Positions 16,645-24,462 of a stretch of 64,000 nt of DNA are shown here, one piece after another. Numbering within the stretch: position 1 is the first letter of the stretch; each line of letters opens with the position of its first letter. The stretch spans positions 186,001-250,000 of the forward strand of contig NZ_JACHJP010000008.1 in assembly GCF_014203715.1 (NCBI RefSeq). The letters are read 5' to 3'. Source of the DNA: Streptosporangium saharense. GTDB lineage: Bacteria; Actinomycetota; Actinomycetes; Streptosporangiales; Streptosporangiaceae. Made by a program: the position numbers and the translations under genes. The notes below the pieces were generated by a model, which was not told the DNA's origin, did no database searches, and saw nothing but the letters and a program-made list of their open reading frames with translations.

Positions 16645-17082
16645 CTACGGGGGACAAGACAAAGAAGGGGGCGCGCCGTACAGCACCGCCCTGTGGAGGC
16701 CGGGCCGACAGGTCGTATGAGTGCGGGGGAGGCGGCAGCGGCCTTCGCGTCGAGGCGGCTTGCTCGCTGCGGGCCGTACTCGATCCTCGGAACGACCGGG
16801 GCGTCGCAGTCTGGTCCAGGAGATCCCGGACCGGGGAGTACCAGGGAAGGAACGTCGGACCCGCTTGGGCAACGACGACCGGCCAGGCCGTACCGGCACA
16901 ACAGGCTCCGAGACCGGCTCAGCGGGCGCTTCCGGCTTGGGTTTCCCGTCGGCGAGCCAGAGCGTGACCGCTTGCTGTGCCTTGTGCAGCGTCCGCGCGC
17001 CGCGCCACAGTGTTGTGATTTGCCATTGATTCACTTCAGGTGCCTCTTGTAGAAGCCGAGGCGTGGTGGTTGCCGTTGGCAT
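16645..17082 (-). CDS. Doubtful hypothetical ORF, possibly frameshifted
   Basis: The first 60 or so residues (for example NQWQITTLWRGARTLHKAQQ and LWLADGKPKPEAPAEPVSEP) look like a genuine small protein. The rest is Arg/Pro/Ser-rich and looks like out-of-frame translation; in another minus frame the same stretch (around 16700-16800) contains PRIEYGPQRASRLDAKAAAA, which reads better. A frameshift near 16850-16880 would join them. No clear ribosome site. It is divergent from the XRE gene. It may be a decayed gene or a small gene with a mis-set end. Confidence 0.35.
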   Translation of the reverse strand: MPTATTTPRLLQEAPEVNQWQITTLWRGARTLHKAQQAVTLWLADGKPKPEAPAEPVSEPVVPVRPGRSSLPKRVRRSFPGTPRSGISWTRLRRPGRSEDRVRPAASKPPRREGRCRLPRTHTTCRPGLHRAVLYGAPPSLSCPP

Positions 17083-17310
17083 GAAATCACCGACTTATCC
17101 GAGTTTCGACCTACCATTCACCAAGACGCAGCATCTGTCGTCTTCGACGGTGCCGAGGTCAAGCATGGAGGCTCGGGCCACCCATCGGTATGTTTTCTTC
17201 GCGATATCTGGCCGACAAAGGAATGCATCTCCCTTGTATTGAGTGTCGTGTTAATGTCGCAGTACGGTTATGGAAAACAACCCTTTGCATCCGCAGTCAG
17301 GGAGGGGTCT

Positions 17311-18126
17311 GTGAATCCTCATACGAGCGACCAGATGTCACCTCGGGCCCGGTTCGCCGCCGATCTGGCCGAATACCGCAAATCCGCAAAAATGACGCAA
17401 GCCACCCTGGCCAGTCGGATTCGTTGCCATGAGTCGCTCATCAGCCACATCGAAAACGGCCGCCGCACGCCCACGCTCGACATCGCCGAGGAGGCCGACC
17501 ACGTCTTCGGCCTGGACGGCCACTTCGCCGCCCTGTTCACGAAGATCTCCCAATCACCCACACTGGGGTGGTTCGCCCGCTGGGTTGAGGAGATCGAGCC
17601 CCGCGCCGTCATTCTGCAATCGTGGGACCCACTGCTGATCCCGGGCATTCTGCAGACTTCCGACTACGCCCGCGCGATCTTCCAGACGACCTCCACCCCA
17701 GAACAGGTAGACGAACGCGTCCAGGCTCGCACCAGCCGGATCGCGATCTTCGACAGTCCGTCCCCACCGACCTTCATCGCCCTCATCGACGAAGACGTAC
17801 TACACCGCCCCATCGGGGGCCCCAACGTCCTGGCGGCCCAGTTGCGCTACCTGCTGGAGATGGCTCATCATCCACGCATAACCATCCAACTGGTTCCTAC
17901 CGCCGCAGGGTGTGTGCCTGGCATGATGAGCGCGTTCGCACTGGCGCGACTACGTGACGGCTCCGAAGTGGTATCCGCCGATTCGGTCTTGTCCGGCCAG
18001 GTAACCGCCGACCACGACGCCGTGGCACGCATCAAACAGCGATATGACAGCATCAGAGCGGATGCTCAGCCAAAAAGCGTCACCCATCAGACGATAGAGG
18101 ATGCGATCAGGAAATGGACCAAGTAG
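17311..18126 (+). CDS. XRE-family regulator with DUF5753 ligand-like domain
   Basis: A 271-residue protein. The N-terminal helix-turn-helix is AEYRKSAKMTQATLASRIRC with HESLISHIENGRRTPTLDIA. The remaining part is the DUF5753 domain, recognised by ILQSWDPLLIPGILQTSDYA and VGGPNVLAAQLRYLLEMA-like segments (here IGGPNVLAAQLRYLLEMA). GTG at 17311 is chosen for its GGGAGGGG ribosome site; the frame upstream lacks one. The stop overlaps the downstream DUF397 gene. Pairs of this kind (Scr1-like regulator plus DUF397) are abundant in actinomycetes, behave like linked regulator/partner modules, and often affect development or antibiotic production. Partner genes here are unknown. Confidence 0.88.
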   Translation: MNPHTSDQMSPRARFAADLAEYRKSAKMTQATLASRIRCHESLISHIENGRRTPTLDIAEEADHVFGLDGHFAALFTKISQSPTLGWFARWVEEIEPRAVILQSWDPLLIPGILQTSDYARAIFQTTSTPEQVDERVQARTSRIAIFDSPSPPTFIALIDEDVLHRPIGGPNVLAAQLRYLLEMAHHPRITIQLVPTAAGCVPGMMSAFALARLRDGSEVVSADSVLSGQVTADHDAVARIKQRYDSIRADAQPKSVTHQTIEDAIRKWTK

Positions 18127-18320
18127 ACCTTGGCGGCGCCTCATGGAGAAAGGCCACTGCCAGCGGCGACAACGGGCAATGCGTGGAAGTCGCCACCAAT
18201 CTCCCTGGCGTCGTCGCTGTCCGTGACAGCAAGGACCCTTCCGGTCCGGCCCTGGCGTTCACCCCCGCCCAGTGGCGCTCGTTCATCGGCCGTGTGAACA
18301 CCGGCGCCTTCGACGTCTGA
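18114..18320 (+). CDS. DUF397 protein, partner of the XRE regulator
   Basis: A 68-residue protein with the DUF397 signature: ASWRKATASGDNGQCVEVA, then VAVRDSKDPSGPALAFTP and QWRSFIGRV. It starts 13 bases inside the end of the XRE gene, so the pair is translationally coupled. Family members act with their cognate XRE regulator, in some cases as opposing partners. A hairpin terminator follows 18 bases after the stop. Confidence 0.9.
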   Translation: MDQVDLGGASWRKATASGDNGQCVEVATNLPGVVAVRDSKDPSGPALAFTPAQWRSFIGRVNTGAFDV

Positions 18321-18337
18321 CCCCGCGCTTCCGCGTG

Positions 18338-18368
18338 AGGCCTCGGTGCTGACACGGTACCGAGGCCT
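18338..18368. terminator. Bidirectional hairpin terminator
   Basis: AGGCCTCGGT / ACCGAGGCCT, perfect 10-base arms with an 11-base loop, flanked by further partly pairing GC sequence. It lies between the DUF397 gene and the convergent epimerase gene, so it can serve both strands. Confidence 0.7.
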
Positions 18369-18425
18369 TGCGCGTGTCGGGGATCGCTCACACGGTGGCG
18401 GCGGGGGACACGTTGCGGAGGTGTC

Positions 18426-19364
18426 TTAGGAGAGCGTCCGGTCGGGCTGGCCGTCGCGTACCCATGTGTACACGCGGGTGATTCCTTCCTCGATGGGAGT
18501 GGTGGCCGTCCATCCCAGGTCATGTTCGGCGGCGGTGGCGTTCAGGGCGCTGCGCTGGAGTTCGCCGGGCCGGGCGGCGGCGAAGAGCGGTTCGATGTCG
18601 CGACCGGCCACCTGACCGATGTGCTTGATCAGCTCCAGGACGCTGGTCTCCTGGCCGGTGCCGATGTTCCACACCCCGCCCTCTTGGGTGTCGCCCGCGG
18701 CGAGGAACGCGGCGGCGACGTCGCCGACATAGACGTAGTCGCGGGTCTGTGTGCCGTCGCCGAAGATCGTGGGTCGCTGGCCGGTGTGGGCGTAGCCGGA
18801 GAAGATCGCCACCACGCCGGCCTCGCCTGCGGGGTCCTGGCGGGGTCCGTAGACGTTGCCCAGCCGCAGCGCGGTGTGGCGGGTGCCGTACAGCCGATTG
18901 AACAGGCCGAGATACTGCTCGGCGCAGTACTTCGCCGTGCCGTACGGGGCTTCGGGTGCGGGTTGGACCTGCTCGTTGGAGGGGATGGGCGCCTCCATTC
19001 CGTACAGGGCGCCGCCGGTGGAGGCGAACACGAGTTTGGCGTCCACCTGGCGGGCGGCCTGCAGCAGGTTGATGGTGCCGCCGATGTTGATGGCCGCGTC
19101 ACGCGCCGGGTCGCTGACCGATGCCCGGACGTCGATCTGCGCGGCCAGGTGGTAGATGATCTGCGGTTGCGCCTCGGCGACCACGGCGTTGACCGAGGCG
19201 GCGTCGGTGATGTCGATCTCCCAGAGCCTGGGGCCCTCGGGAAGGCGGCTCGTCCGGCCGCTGGAGAGGTTGTCGAGCACGTGGACGGTGTCGCCGCGTT
19301 GGAGGAGGGCATCGACGATGTGGGAGCCGATGAATCCGGCGCCGCCGGTGACGAGTGTGCGCAT
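18426..19364 (-). CDS. NAD-dependent sugar epimerase, UDP-glucose 4-epimerase-like
   Basis: Extended short-chain dehydrogenase of 312 residues. The NAD-binding motif TGGAGFIGSHIVDALLQRG is at the N-terminus, the catalytic Tyr-x3-Lys is YGTAK, and the sugar-nucleotide segment is LRLGNVYGPRQDP. The pattern fits GalE-like enzymes that act on UDP-hexoses or UDP-uronates. It is the last gene of a four-gene minus-strand operon (decarboxylase-like, CysO-like, SUMF1-like, epimerase) and starts 30 bases after the SUMF1 stop. The ATG at 19364 is placed by the conserved N-terminus; the frame continues upstream without coding character. Together with the decarboxylase-like gene it suggests making or modifying a nucleotide sugar. 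Confidence 0.85.
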   Translation of the reverse strand: MRTLVTGGAGFIGSHIVDALLQRGDTVHVLDNLSSGRTSRLPEGPRLWEIDITDAASVNAVVAEAQPQIIYHLAAQIDVRASVSDPARDAAINIGGTINLLQAARQVDAKLVFASTGGALYGMEAPIPSNEQVQPAPEAPYGTAKYCAEQYLGLFNRLYGTRHTALRLGNVYGPRQDPAGEAGVVAIFSGYAHTGQRPTIFGDGTQTRDYVYVGDVAAAFLAAGDTQEGGVWNIGTGQETSVLELIKHIGQVAGRDIEPLFAAARPGELQRSALNATAAEHDLGWTATTPIEEGITRVYTWVRDGQPDRTLS

Positions 19365-19393
19365 GCCCGGCAGCCTAGGGGCGCTCACGCTGG

Positions 19394-20305
19394 CTAACGT
19401 GAGAAATCGAGCTGCTCCGTGTCCACGTCGGCCGCGCAGCGAAACCCGGTCGCCCAGGTGCTGTAGGACGGATGGCAGGCGATGCGTTCGGTGGTGCGTA
19501 CCTGCCAGCGCATGTTCATCCAGCCGCCACCGCGCAGGACACCGTAGCGTCCCTGGGCGAGGCGCAGGATCGGGTCGCAGTTCACTTCCGGCGCATACAG
19601 CCGATAGGGGGTGGCGATCCATTCGGCGACGTTGCCCGCCATGTCAGCGAGCCCGAAGGGAGAGTCGCCGCCTGGGAACGCGCCAACCGGTGTGGTCGCC
19701 GGCCGCTCACCCTGGCAGGATCGCCGCTGGGCCCACCAGCGATGCCAGTCGGTCAGGTCGCCCAACAGCCGTTCGGCCCAGTGCTCAGCACAGTTGACGC
19801 ACGCGGGATCGAAGTCCTCTCCCCAGGGCCAGGGCCGCCAGGTGGAGCCGTGTGCGGCGTACTCCCATTCGGCCTCGGTGGGCAGGCGTTTGCTTGCCCA
19901 GGCGCAGTAGGCCTCAGCGTCGGCGCGGGCGATGTGTACCACCGGATGCCGCTGGCGGCCGGTCAGGTCGCTCCCGGCTCCGGAGGGACTCCGCCAGCAG
20001 GCTCCGGCGCGTTCCTCCCAGAAGTGTTCGCCGTAGACCAGTCCAAACCCCCGCTGTTCGGCCTCGGTTCGATAGCCGCTGGCACGGACGAAGAGGTCGT
20101 AGGAGGCATTGGTGACCGGGTGACGATCCAGCAGGAAGGGTGCTACCTGGCAGGGGTGTCGCGGGCTCTCGTCAGCGAACCAGGTCCGCGGGTACGGCTG
20201 GGCGTCACCGACCTGGTCCAGGTGCGCGCCCGGCGCTCCGATCAGCACCCGGCCGCCGGGGATGGCCACCATGTTGGCCCTGCCTTCTGCGATCGTGTCG
20301 GTCAT
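19394..20305 (-). CDS. SUMF1 / FGE-fold protein without the FGE copper cysteines
   Basis: A 303-residue protein of the formylglycine-generating-enzyme fold: MVAIPGGRVLIGA at the start, ESPRHPCQVAPFLLDRHPVT, LPTEAEWEYAAHG, GLADMAGNVAEWI and VLRGGGWMNMRWQVRTTER at the end. True FGE has two active Cys in the RGGSxxC...C region; here that region has none. EgtB-type C-S bond-forming enzymes share this fold but carry an N-terminal DinB domain with three iron ligands; that domain is absent. It is therefore an orphan member. The ATG at 20305 has a GGAGG site and lies two bases after the CysO-like gene, so the two are coupled. A role in oxidative sulfur chemistry with the carrier is an attractive inference. 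Confidence 0.8.
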   Translation of the reverse strand: MTDTIAEGRANMVAIPGGRVLIGAPGAHLDQVGDAQPYPRTWFADESPRHPCQVAPFLLDRHPVTNASYDLFVRASGYRTEAEQRGFGLVYGEHFWEERAGACWRSPSGAGSDLTGRQRHPVVHIARADAEAYCAWASKRLPTEAEWEYAAHGSTWRPWPWGEDFDPACVNCAEHWAERLLGDLTDWHRWWAQRRSCQGERPATTPVGAFPGGDSPFGLADMAGNVAEWIATPYRLYAPEVNCDPILRLAQGRYGVLRGGGWMNMRWQVRTTERIACHPSYSTWATGFRCAADVDTEQLDFSR

Positions 20306-20307
20306 GG

Positions 20308-20592
20308 TCAGCCTCCTGCCAGCGCGGGTAGCACGACGATCTCGCTATTGGTCGGCACCACGGTGTCCAGGCCCTGCAAAGCACGAACGTCGTGCTCTCC
20401 CACGTAGAGGTTCACCCAGCTCACCAACCGGCCCGGTTCGGCCAGGACTCGCGGCTTGAGGACGGGGTAGGCCTCGACGAGCCAGTCAATGGCGCCGCCG
20501 ACCGTTTCCGCAGTGCACTGCAACGATGGGTTCTGGATTCCTCCGACGGCACACCACGCCGAGGGAATCACGATGACGACCACGGCGGTCAA
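20308..20592 (-). CDS. CysO/MoaD-type ubiquitin-like sulfur carrier protein
   Basis: A 94-residue beta-grasp protein ending exactly in LPALAGG, the C-terminal di-glycine that becomes a thiocarboxylate. The order IPSAW...VGGIQ, TVGGAIDWLVEAYP, WVNLYVGEHDVRALQGLD, IVVLPALAGG matches CysO of Mycobacterium (the sulfur donor of the CysM route) closely. No cysteine synthase or Mec hydrolase is beside it; instead it overlaps by 4 bases the end of a UDP-glucuronate decarboxylase-like gene and precedes a SUMF1-fold gene. CysO-family carriers are known to supply sulfur for 2-thioglucose in BE-7585A biosynthesis, so a similar donor role in sugar or natural-product sulfuration is plausible. The activating enzyme (MoeZ type) would have to be encoded elsewhere. 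Confidence 0.85.
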   Translation of the reverse strand: MTAVVVIVIPSAWCAVGGIQNPSLQCTAETVGGAIDWLVEAYPVLKPRVLAEPGRLVSWVNLYVGEHDVRALQGLDTVVPTNSEIVVLPALAGG

Positions 20593-21527
20593 CCGGCCTG
20601 CGCCGTACGGGCCCAGGCGACGGTGCGCTCGATGCCCGCGCGCAGCGGCACCGTCGGAGTCCAGCCGAGCAACTCGCGGGCCCGGCTGATGTCCGGGCAG
20701 CGCATCAGGGAATCCTGCGCACGGCCAGGGACGATCTCGACATCGCCCGAGCCGACCACCTCGACCACCAACTCGGCCAGCTCCCGGATGGTGACCTCCT
20801 GGTCGGAGCCGAGGTTGATGGGGCCGCTCTGATCGCTGTCAAGCATGGCGATCATCCCACCGACAAAGTCATCGATGTAGCACAGCGATCGAGTCTGGGT
20901 TCCGCCGCCGTGCAGCGTCAGCGTCTGCCCGGCCATCGCACTCCGAATGAACGCGGGCACCACCCGCCGGTCACTGTCGTACATGCCGCCCCCATAGACG
21001 TTGAAGGGCCGCACGATGCCGATGTCGAGGCCGTACTGGCGCTGGTAGGCGAACGCGGCTGCCTCGGAGAAGCGCTTGGCCTCGTCGTAGCACGACAGCG
21101 GCTCCGTCGAGGACACGTTGCCGCGGTAGTCCTCACTCTGCGGATGCACGAGAGGGTCGCCGTAGATTTCGGAGGTGGAGACGAGCAGGAACCGTGCGTC
21201 ATCCCGCTGGGCCAGCTCCAGCACGTTGAACGTGCCGATCGAACCGGCGTGCATCGTGGCTATCGGACGCTGCTGGACGACGTCGGGTCCGACCGGAGTA
21301 GCCATGTGCACGACCGCGTCCACTCGGCCACAGTCGATCGGGTCGATGACGTCCTGCTTCAGGAAGGTGAAGCTGTCGTTCTTGAGCAGGTCGTCCAGAG
21401 CGGTCAGGCGTCCGGCCGAAAGGTTGTCCAGTGCGGTGACCCGGTCACCCCGATTCAACAGCGCCGCGCACAAGTGGGTGCCGATGAATCCGGCACCACC
21501 AGTGACCAGAACATGTCGTGACGTCAT
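20589..21527 (-). CDS. NAD-dependent epimerase/decarboxylase, UDP-glucuronate decarboxylase (UXS)-like
   Basis: A 312-residue extended short-chain dehydrogenase. N-terminal TGGAGFIGTHLCAALLNRGD binds NAD. STSEIYGDPLVHPQSEDYRG, CYDEAKRFSEA (catalytic Tyr-x3-Lys as YDEAK), RPFNVYGGGMYDSDRRVVP and TQTRSLCYIDDFVGGMIAML follow the pattern of UDP-glucuronate decarboxylases, which make UDP-xylose or its 4-keto form. The ATG at 21527 has AAAGGAAA upstream. It is the first gene of the four-gene operon and its stop overlaps the CysO-like start (ATGA). A divergent TPR regulator lies 256 bases away and is the likely controller. Exact sugar uncertain. Confidence 0.85.
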   Translation of the reverse strand: MTSRHVLVTGGAGFIGTHLCAALLNRGDRVTALDNLSAGRLTALDDLLKNDSFTFLKQDVIDPIDCGRVDAVVHMATPVGPDVVQQRPIATMHAGSIGTFNVLELAQRDDARFLLVSTSEIYGDPLVHPQSEDYRGNVSSTEPLSCYDEAKRFSEAAAFAYQRQYGLDIGIVRPFNVYGGGMYDSDRRVVPAFIRSAMAGQTLTLHGGGTQTRSLCYIDDFVGGMIAMLDSDQSGPINLGSDQEVTIRELAELVVEVVGSGDVEIVPGRAQDSLMRCPDISRARELLGWTPTVPLRAGIERTVAWARTAQAG

Positions 21528-21783
21528 GCCGTTTCCTTTCTCGATAAGCCTGAGTGACCGAGATGCGGTGTTCCACCGCGACCTGTGTTCGCAGCGCCCC
21601 CACCAGGCGTCGTGTGGTCGCATCCGCCAGTGAATCTGTGACGCCGGTGACAGAGAAGAGATCAACCGTTGCTTGGAGTTGCCTTCCGGTTGCCTACCGT
21701 TGCCTTCCATCGGCATGATCCTTGTATCCCGCTGACCAAGAGCCAGACTGGAATGACAACCCTCGGAGCAGGAATGAGGGCGC

Positions 21784-23136
21784 ATGAACGTCACGGTGGA
21801 CCGTCATCCGCTCGCCACGCTGCTTGATCGCAACCGCTGGACTGCGGTCATGTTCCTGAAGCGGGTTTCTGACAGGCACCGCGCCCGGGAAGGCAGCGCA
21901 ACCGCCACCCGCAAGGAGAAAGTCTCTCGCTGGACCTCGGGAAGTATCACACCGGAAATCACTGTCCAAGAGGCCATGGCCGATGTGCTCGGCGTCGACC
22001 CGCAGGAAGTCCGGCGCCGAGGTTGGCCGGACTGGCTTTTTCTCGCGTTTGACGACGATCACACCATTTTGGAATCTCCGTGGACTCCAGCGGGTACCGT
22101 TCAAGCACTGGAGAGTGTAGGAGGGCCAGTGGATCGACGGGGCTTCCTGGTCGCGTCAAGCGGCGCGCTCGCCGCCATGGTCGCTCAATGGGCCACAGCC
22201 CCGCATTCGGCCGCCACCAGTACGTCAGGTCGCCGTATCGGCCAGCAGGTCGTCACCCTGTTCGACACCCGGTTGGACGCGTTACGCCATTTGGATGACC
22301 AGGTCGGCTCCGGTCAGGCGTACGACGCCGCGACCGCTGAACTGCGCCTGATCACCAGAATCCTTCGAGAGGCTTCCTACAGCGACAACACCGGCCGAAG
22401 TCTGTACACCTTGGCCGCTGAAGCCTCACAGCTGGCAGGGTGGTGCGCCTACGATTCCGGACACACCGCGACCGCCGAACGACACTTCATCACCGCGGTC
22501 CGTGCTTCAGCCAGCTCCGGCAACGACACAGCCGGGGCCAGTGCCCTGGCGTTCTGGGCCAACCTCCGCTACACCAACGGCGACCCGCGCGGCGCCCTCG
22601 ACCTCATCAACGGCGCCCTGGCCTCCACCCGGAACATCACCTCTCCGCGTGTGCTGGCCATGCTCCACGCGCGCCAGGCCCGCGCCCACTCCAAGGCTGG
22701 GGAAACAGCAGCGGCCTATCGAGCAGTCGATGCCGCGCTCGACGCTTATGACCGCGCGGGCCCGGCCTCAGAAGACCTTCCCGCCATGTACTGGGTGACC
22801 GCCGGTGAACTGCACCAGGTCGCGGCGAGTTCGGCACTGTCGTTGGGCGAACCCCACCGGGCGTTGCGGCACTTCGACGCCGCCATGTCCCACCATGATC
22901 CGTACGACACGGAGAAAGAAGCCCGAGGCACAGCCATCTACCTGGCGCGTCGAGCCGAAGCCCATCTCGCGCTCGGCGACATCGACGCCGCTTTGGAGAG
23001 CGCCCACCAGGTTCTGGAACACATGAGCGGGGTGGACTCCGCGCTGAGCTCCAGCACCCTGACCGAACTCCGCGATCAGCTACGTACTCACCGGCACATC
23101 CGTGCTGTTCAGGATTTTCTCGGGTTGACCGCGTAA
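21784..23136 (+). CDS. NsdA-like regulator with N-terminal HTH and TPR-like C-terminus
   Basis: A 450-residue protein. Residues 1-85 resemble an XRE-type DNA-binding region (KEKVSRWTSGSITPEITVQE, VLGVDPQEVRRRGWPDWLF). A short hydrophobic stretch preceded by two Arg (VDRRGFLVASSGALAAMVAQ) follows; this feature recurs in the family and need not mean export. The rest, from about residue 145, is tandem helical repeats of TPR type (HARQARAHSKAGETAAAYRA, LARRAEAHLALGDIDAALES). Relatives regulate antibiotic and developmental genes. It is divergent from the CysO operon and is probably its regulator. A fragment of a close paralogue lies 1.5 kb downstream. Confidence 0.82.
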   Translation: MNVTVDRHPLATLLDRNRWTAVMFLKRVSDRHRAREGSATATRKEKVSRWTSGSITPEITVQEAMADVLGVDPQEVRRRGWPDWLFLAFDDDHTILESPWTPAGTVQALESVGGPVDRRGFLVASSGALAAMVAQWATAPHSAATSTSGRRIGQQVVTLFDTRLDALRHLDDQVGSGQAYDAATAELRLITRILREASYSDNTGRSLYTLAAEASQLAGWCAYDSGHTATAERHFITAVRASASSGNDTAGASALAFWANLRYTNGDPRGALDLINGALASTRNITSPRVLAMLHARQARAHSKAGETAAAYRAVDAALDAYDRAGPASEDLPAMYWVTAGELHQVAASSALSLGEPHRALRHFDAAMSHHDPYDTEKEARGTAIYLARRAEAHLALGDIDAALESAHQVLEHMSGVDSALSSSTLTELRDQLRTHRHIRAVQDFLGLTA

Positions 23137-23367
23137 CGCCACGGGCCGAAGCCCGTCCCACCGCGTCGAGCGCGCGGAGATCGGCAGGCCGTAGGCGAAT
23201 CCGACCAGCACCCCGTTCTCCCGCGCCGCCACCGCCTCGAATCCGGCCGACGCGGCCTGCCGGAGAGTTCGCTGCCTGTGATCCTCCGGGTCATAGCCCG
23301 GCTGAATCTCATCGAAATGCTCCCGGGTACTTCCGGGGTCAAGACGGCCCATCTCCCTCTGTCCCAT
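23080..23367 (-). pseudogene. Truncated GNAT-like acetyltransferase
   Basis: A 95-residue frame with a strong ribosome site (GGGGAGG, nine bases before the ATG at 23367). The middle, FEAVAARENGVLVGFAYGLP, is like the first beta hairpin of GNAT acetyltransferases. The acetyl-CoA binding loop and everything after are missing, and the frame runs out inside the 3' end of the TPR regulator gene. It looks like the 5' half of a GNAT gene cut when the TPR gene was inserted or duplicated. It could instead encode a small free-standing protein. Confidence 0.45.
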
Positions 23368-23410
23368 GGACGCATCCTCCCCTGAACTGGCCGGGGGTTA
23401 GGGTCGGGCC

Positions 23411-23983
23411 GTGGTCGCTGTACTGGTCAACGGACTGCCCGGGTCTGGCAAGACGACGCTTGCCAGGGCTCTGGCCGCCGAGTTGGGGCTTCCCCTGTTC
23501 AGCAAGGACGCGATCAAGGAGACCCTGGCGGAGAACCTCGGCGCGGTCCGGCCCGGTGACTGTCCTGCTGGGCAGTGGGGCAGCCTCCTTGGCCGGGCCG
23601 CCGGGGAGACACTGTGGACGCTGCTGGCCGAGGCCCGGGGGCACGCGGTGCTGGAAAGCCCCTGGCTGGCTTCGCTACGGGCCGTCGTGGTCGCGGGCCT
23701 TCAGCGCGCGGGGGTAGAGGTGGCCGATGTGCGTGAGGTGTGGTGCGAGGTGCCGGTGCGGGTCGCGCGGGACCGCTTTGCCGCCCGCCTGACCGACCGG
23801 CATGCCGTCCACGCCGACAGCGGTGGCTCCTCCGACGAGGACTGGCGGCGGTGGGCACGAGACGCCGAACCGCTCTCTCTCGGAACGGTGTATCGCGTCG
23901 ACACGACGCGGCCGGTTGACGTGGCAGCACTCGCTGTCCTCATCGGCGCAGGGCCTCTGCCACGAATCTGTCCGCCTCCGTGA
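23411..23983 (+). CDS. P-loop kinase-like ATPase
   Basis: A 190-residue single-domain P-loop protein: VLVNGLPGSGKTTLARALAA gives Walker A at residues 5-24, followed by LPLFSKDAIKETLAENLG, the typical nucleoside/small-molecule kinase arrangement. EVWCEVPVRVARDRFAARL resembles the lid region with Arg residues. Related proteins include adenylyl-sulfate kinase-like, chloramphenicol phosphotransferase-like and zeta-toxin-like kinases; the substrate cannot be named. The GTG start at 23411 leaves no room for a longer N-terminus. It stands alone between gene fragments on both sides, so it may be a passenger in a rearranged region. Confidence 0.75.
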   Translation: MVAVLVNGLPGSGKTTLARALAAELGLPLFSKDAIKETLAENLGAVRPGDCPAGQWGSLLGRAAGETLWTLLAEARGHAVLESPWLASLRAVVVAGLQRAGVEVADVREVWCEVPVRVARDRFAARLTDRHAVHADSGGSSDEDWRRWARDAEPLSLGTVYRVDTTRPVDVAALAVLIGAGPLPRICPPP

Positions 23984-24011
23984 CGACGGACAGGCTCCGC
24001 TGGGTGCCGGG

Positions 24012-24187
24012 TCACGTGGCGTAGCCGTGTAGCAGGTCCTCGGAGGCTTGGTCGTCCAGGGCGGGGGTGAGGCGGATGTCGACGTTGAGTGTGCACAGGT
24101 CCGGGACGGTTGAGTACCCCTCGCCGCCGGTGATTGCGGTCACGGTGAGCTTGGCAGGCAGCGGGAAATCGTCGCCGACGGTACTCC
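24012..24187 (-). pseudogene. Fragment of an M20-family peptidase
   Basis: About 55 residues (from LPAKLTVTAITGGEGYSTVP through CTLNVDIRLTPALDDQAS) match the lid/dimerisation domain of M20 peptidases (ArgE/DapE/CPG2 type), where NVDIRLTP is characteristic. There are no metal-binding residues and no start; the frame stops at 24012. The upstream side joins abruptly to the TPR gene fragment at about 24185. Remnant only. Confidence 0.6.
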
Positions 24188-24280
24188 AAGGCCGGAGAAA
24201 CAGCAGCGGCCTACCGAGCGGTCGAGGCCGTACCCGCCGCTTATGACCACGCGGGTCGGGCCTCGGAAGGCCTCCCCGCC
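24184..24280 (+). pseudogene. Fragment of a second TPR regulator gene
   Basis: By hand alignment, about 82 of 97 bases here match 22689-22785 inside the TPR regulator gene, and the frame is kept (SKAGETAAAYRAVEA here, SKAGETAAAYRAVDA there). Nothing before or after matches. It is a leftover of a paralogue or partial duplication, pointing to recombination at this junction. Confidence 0.75.
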
Positions 24281-24374
24281 CAGGCACCGCAGAGTTCAGA
24301 TGCGTTCCGGGAGCCGCGCGGCCTGTTCGGTGGCACCCGGGAGGGTGGGCGCCTCACTGTGAGGGCTGTGTGAA

Positions 24375-24425
24375 GGGGTCGAAGAGAGGGGTGGGGCTGG
24401 GGTCGTTTTGGGGGTGGGGCGGGGT
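24375..24425 (+). promoter_or_regulatory. G-rich stretch upstream of dpgA with G-quadruplex potential
   Basis: The plus strand has eight or so runs of four or five G within about 50 bases (for example GAGAGGGGTGGGGCTGGGG and TTTTGGGGGTGGGGCGGGG). It precedes the dpgA start by about 80-130 bases, where the operon promoter should be. Structure formation is predicted from runs alone. Confidence 0.4.
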
Positions 24426-24462
24426 GGTCTGGTGGTGGATGGGTCTGTTGGAATGCATTTGT

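Noticed and set aside
16580-16657. TTG start that would lengthen the 73-residue hypothetical protein by 26 residues
   Set aside because: No ribosome site, while the ATG at 16579 has a strong GGAGGT.
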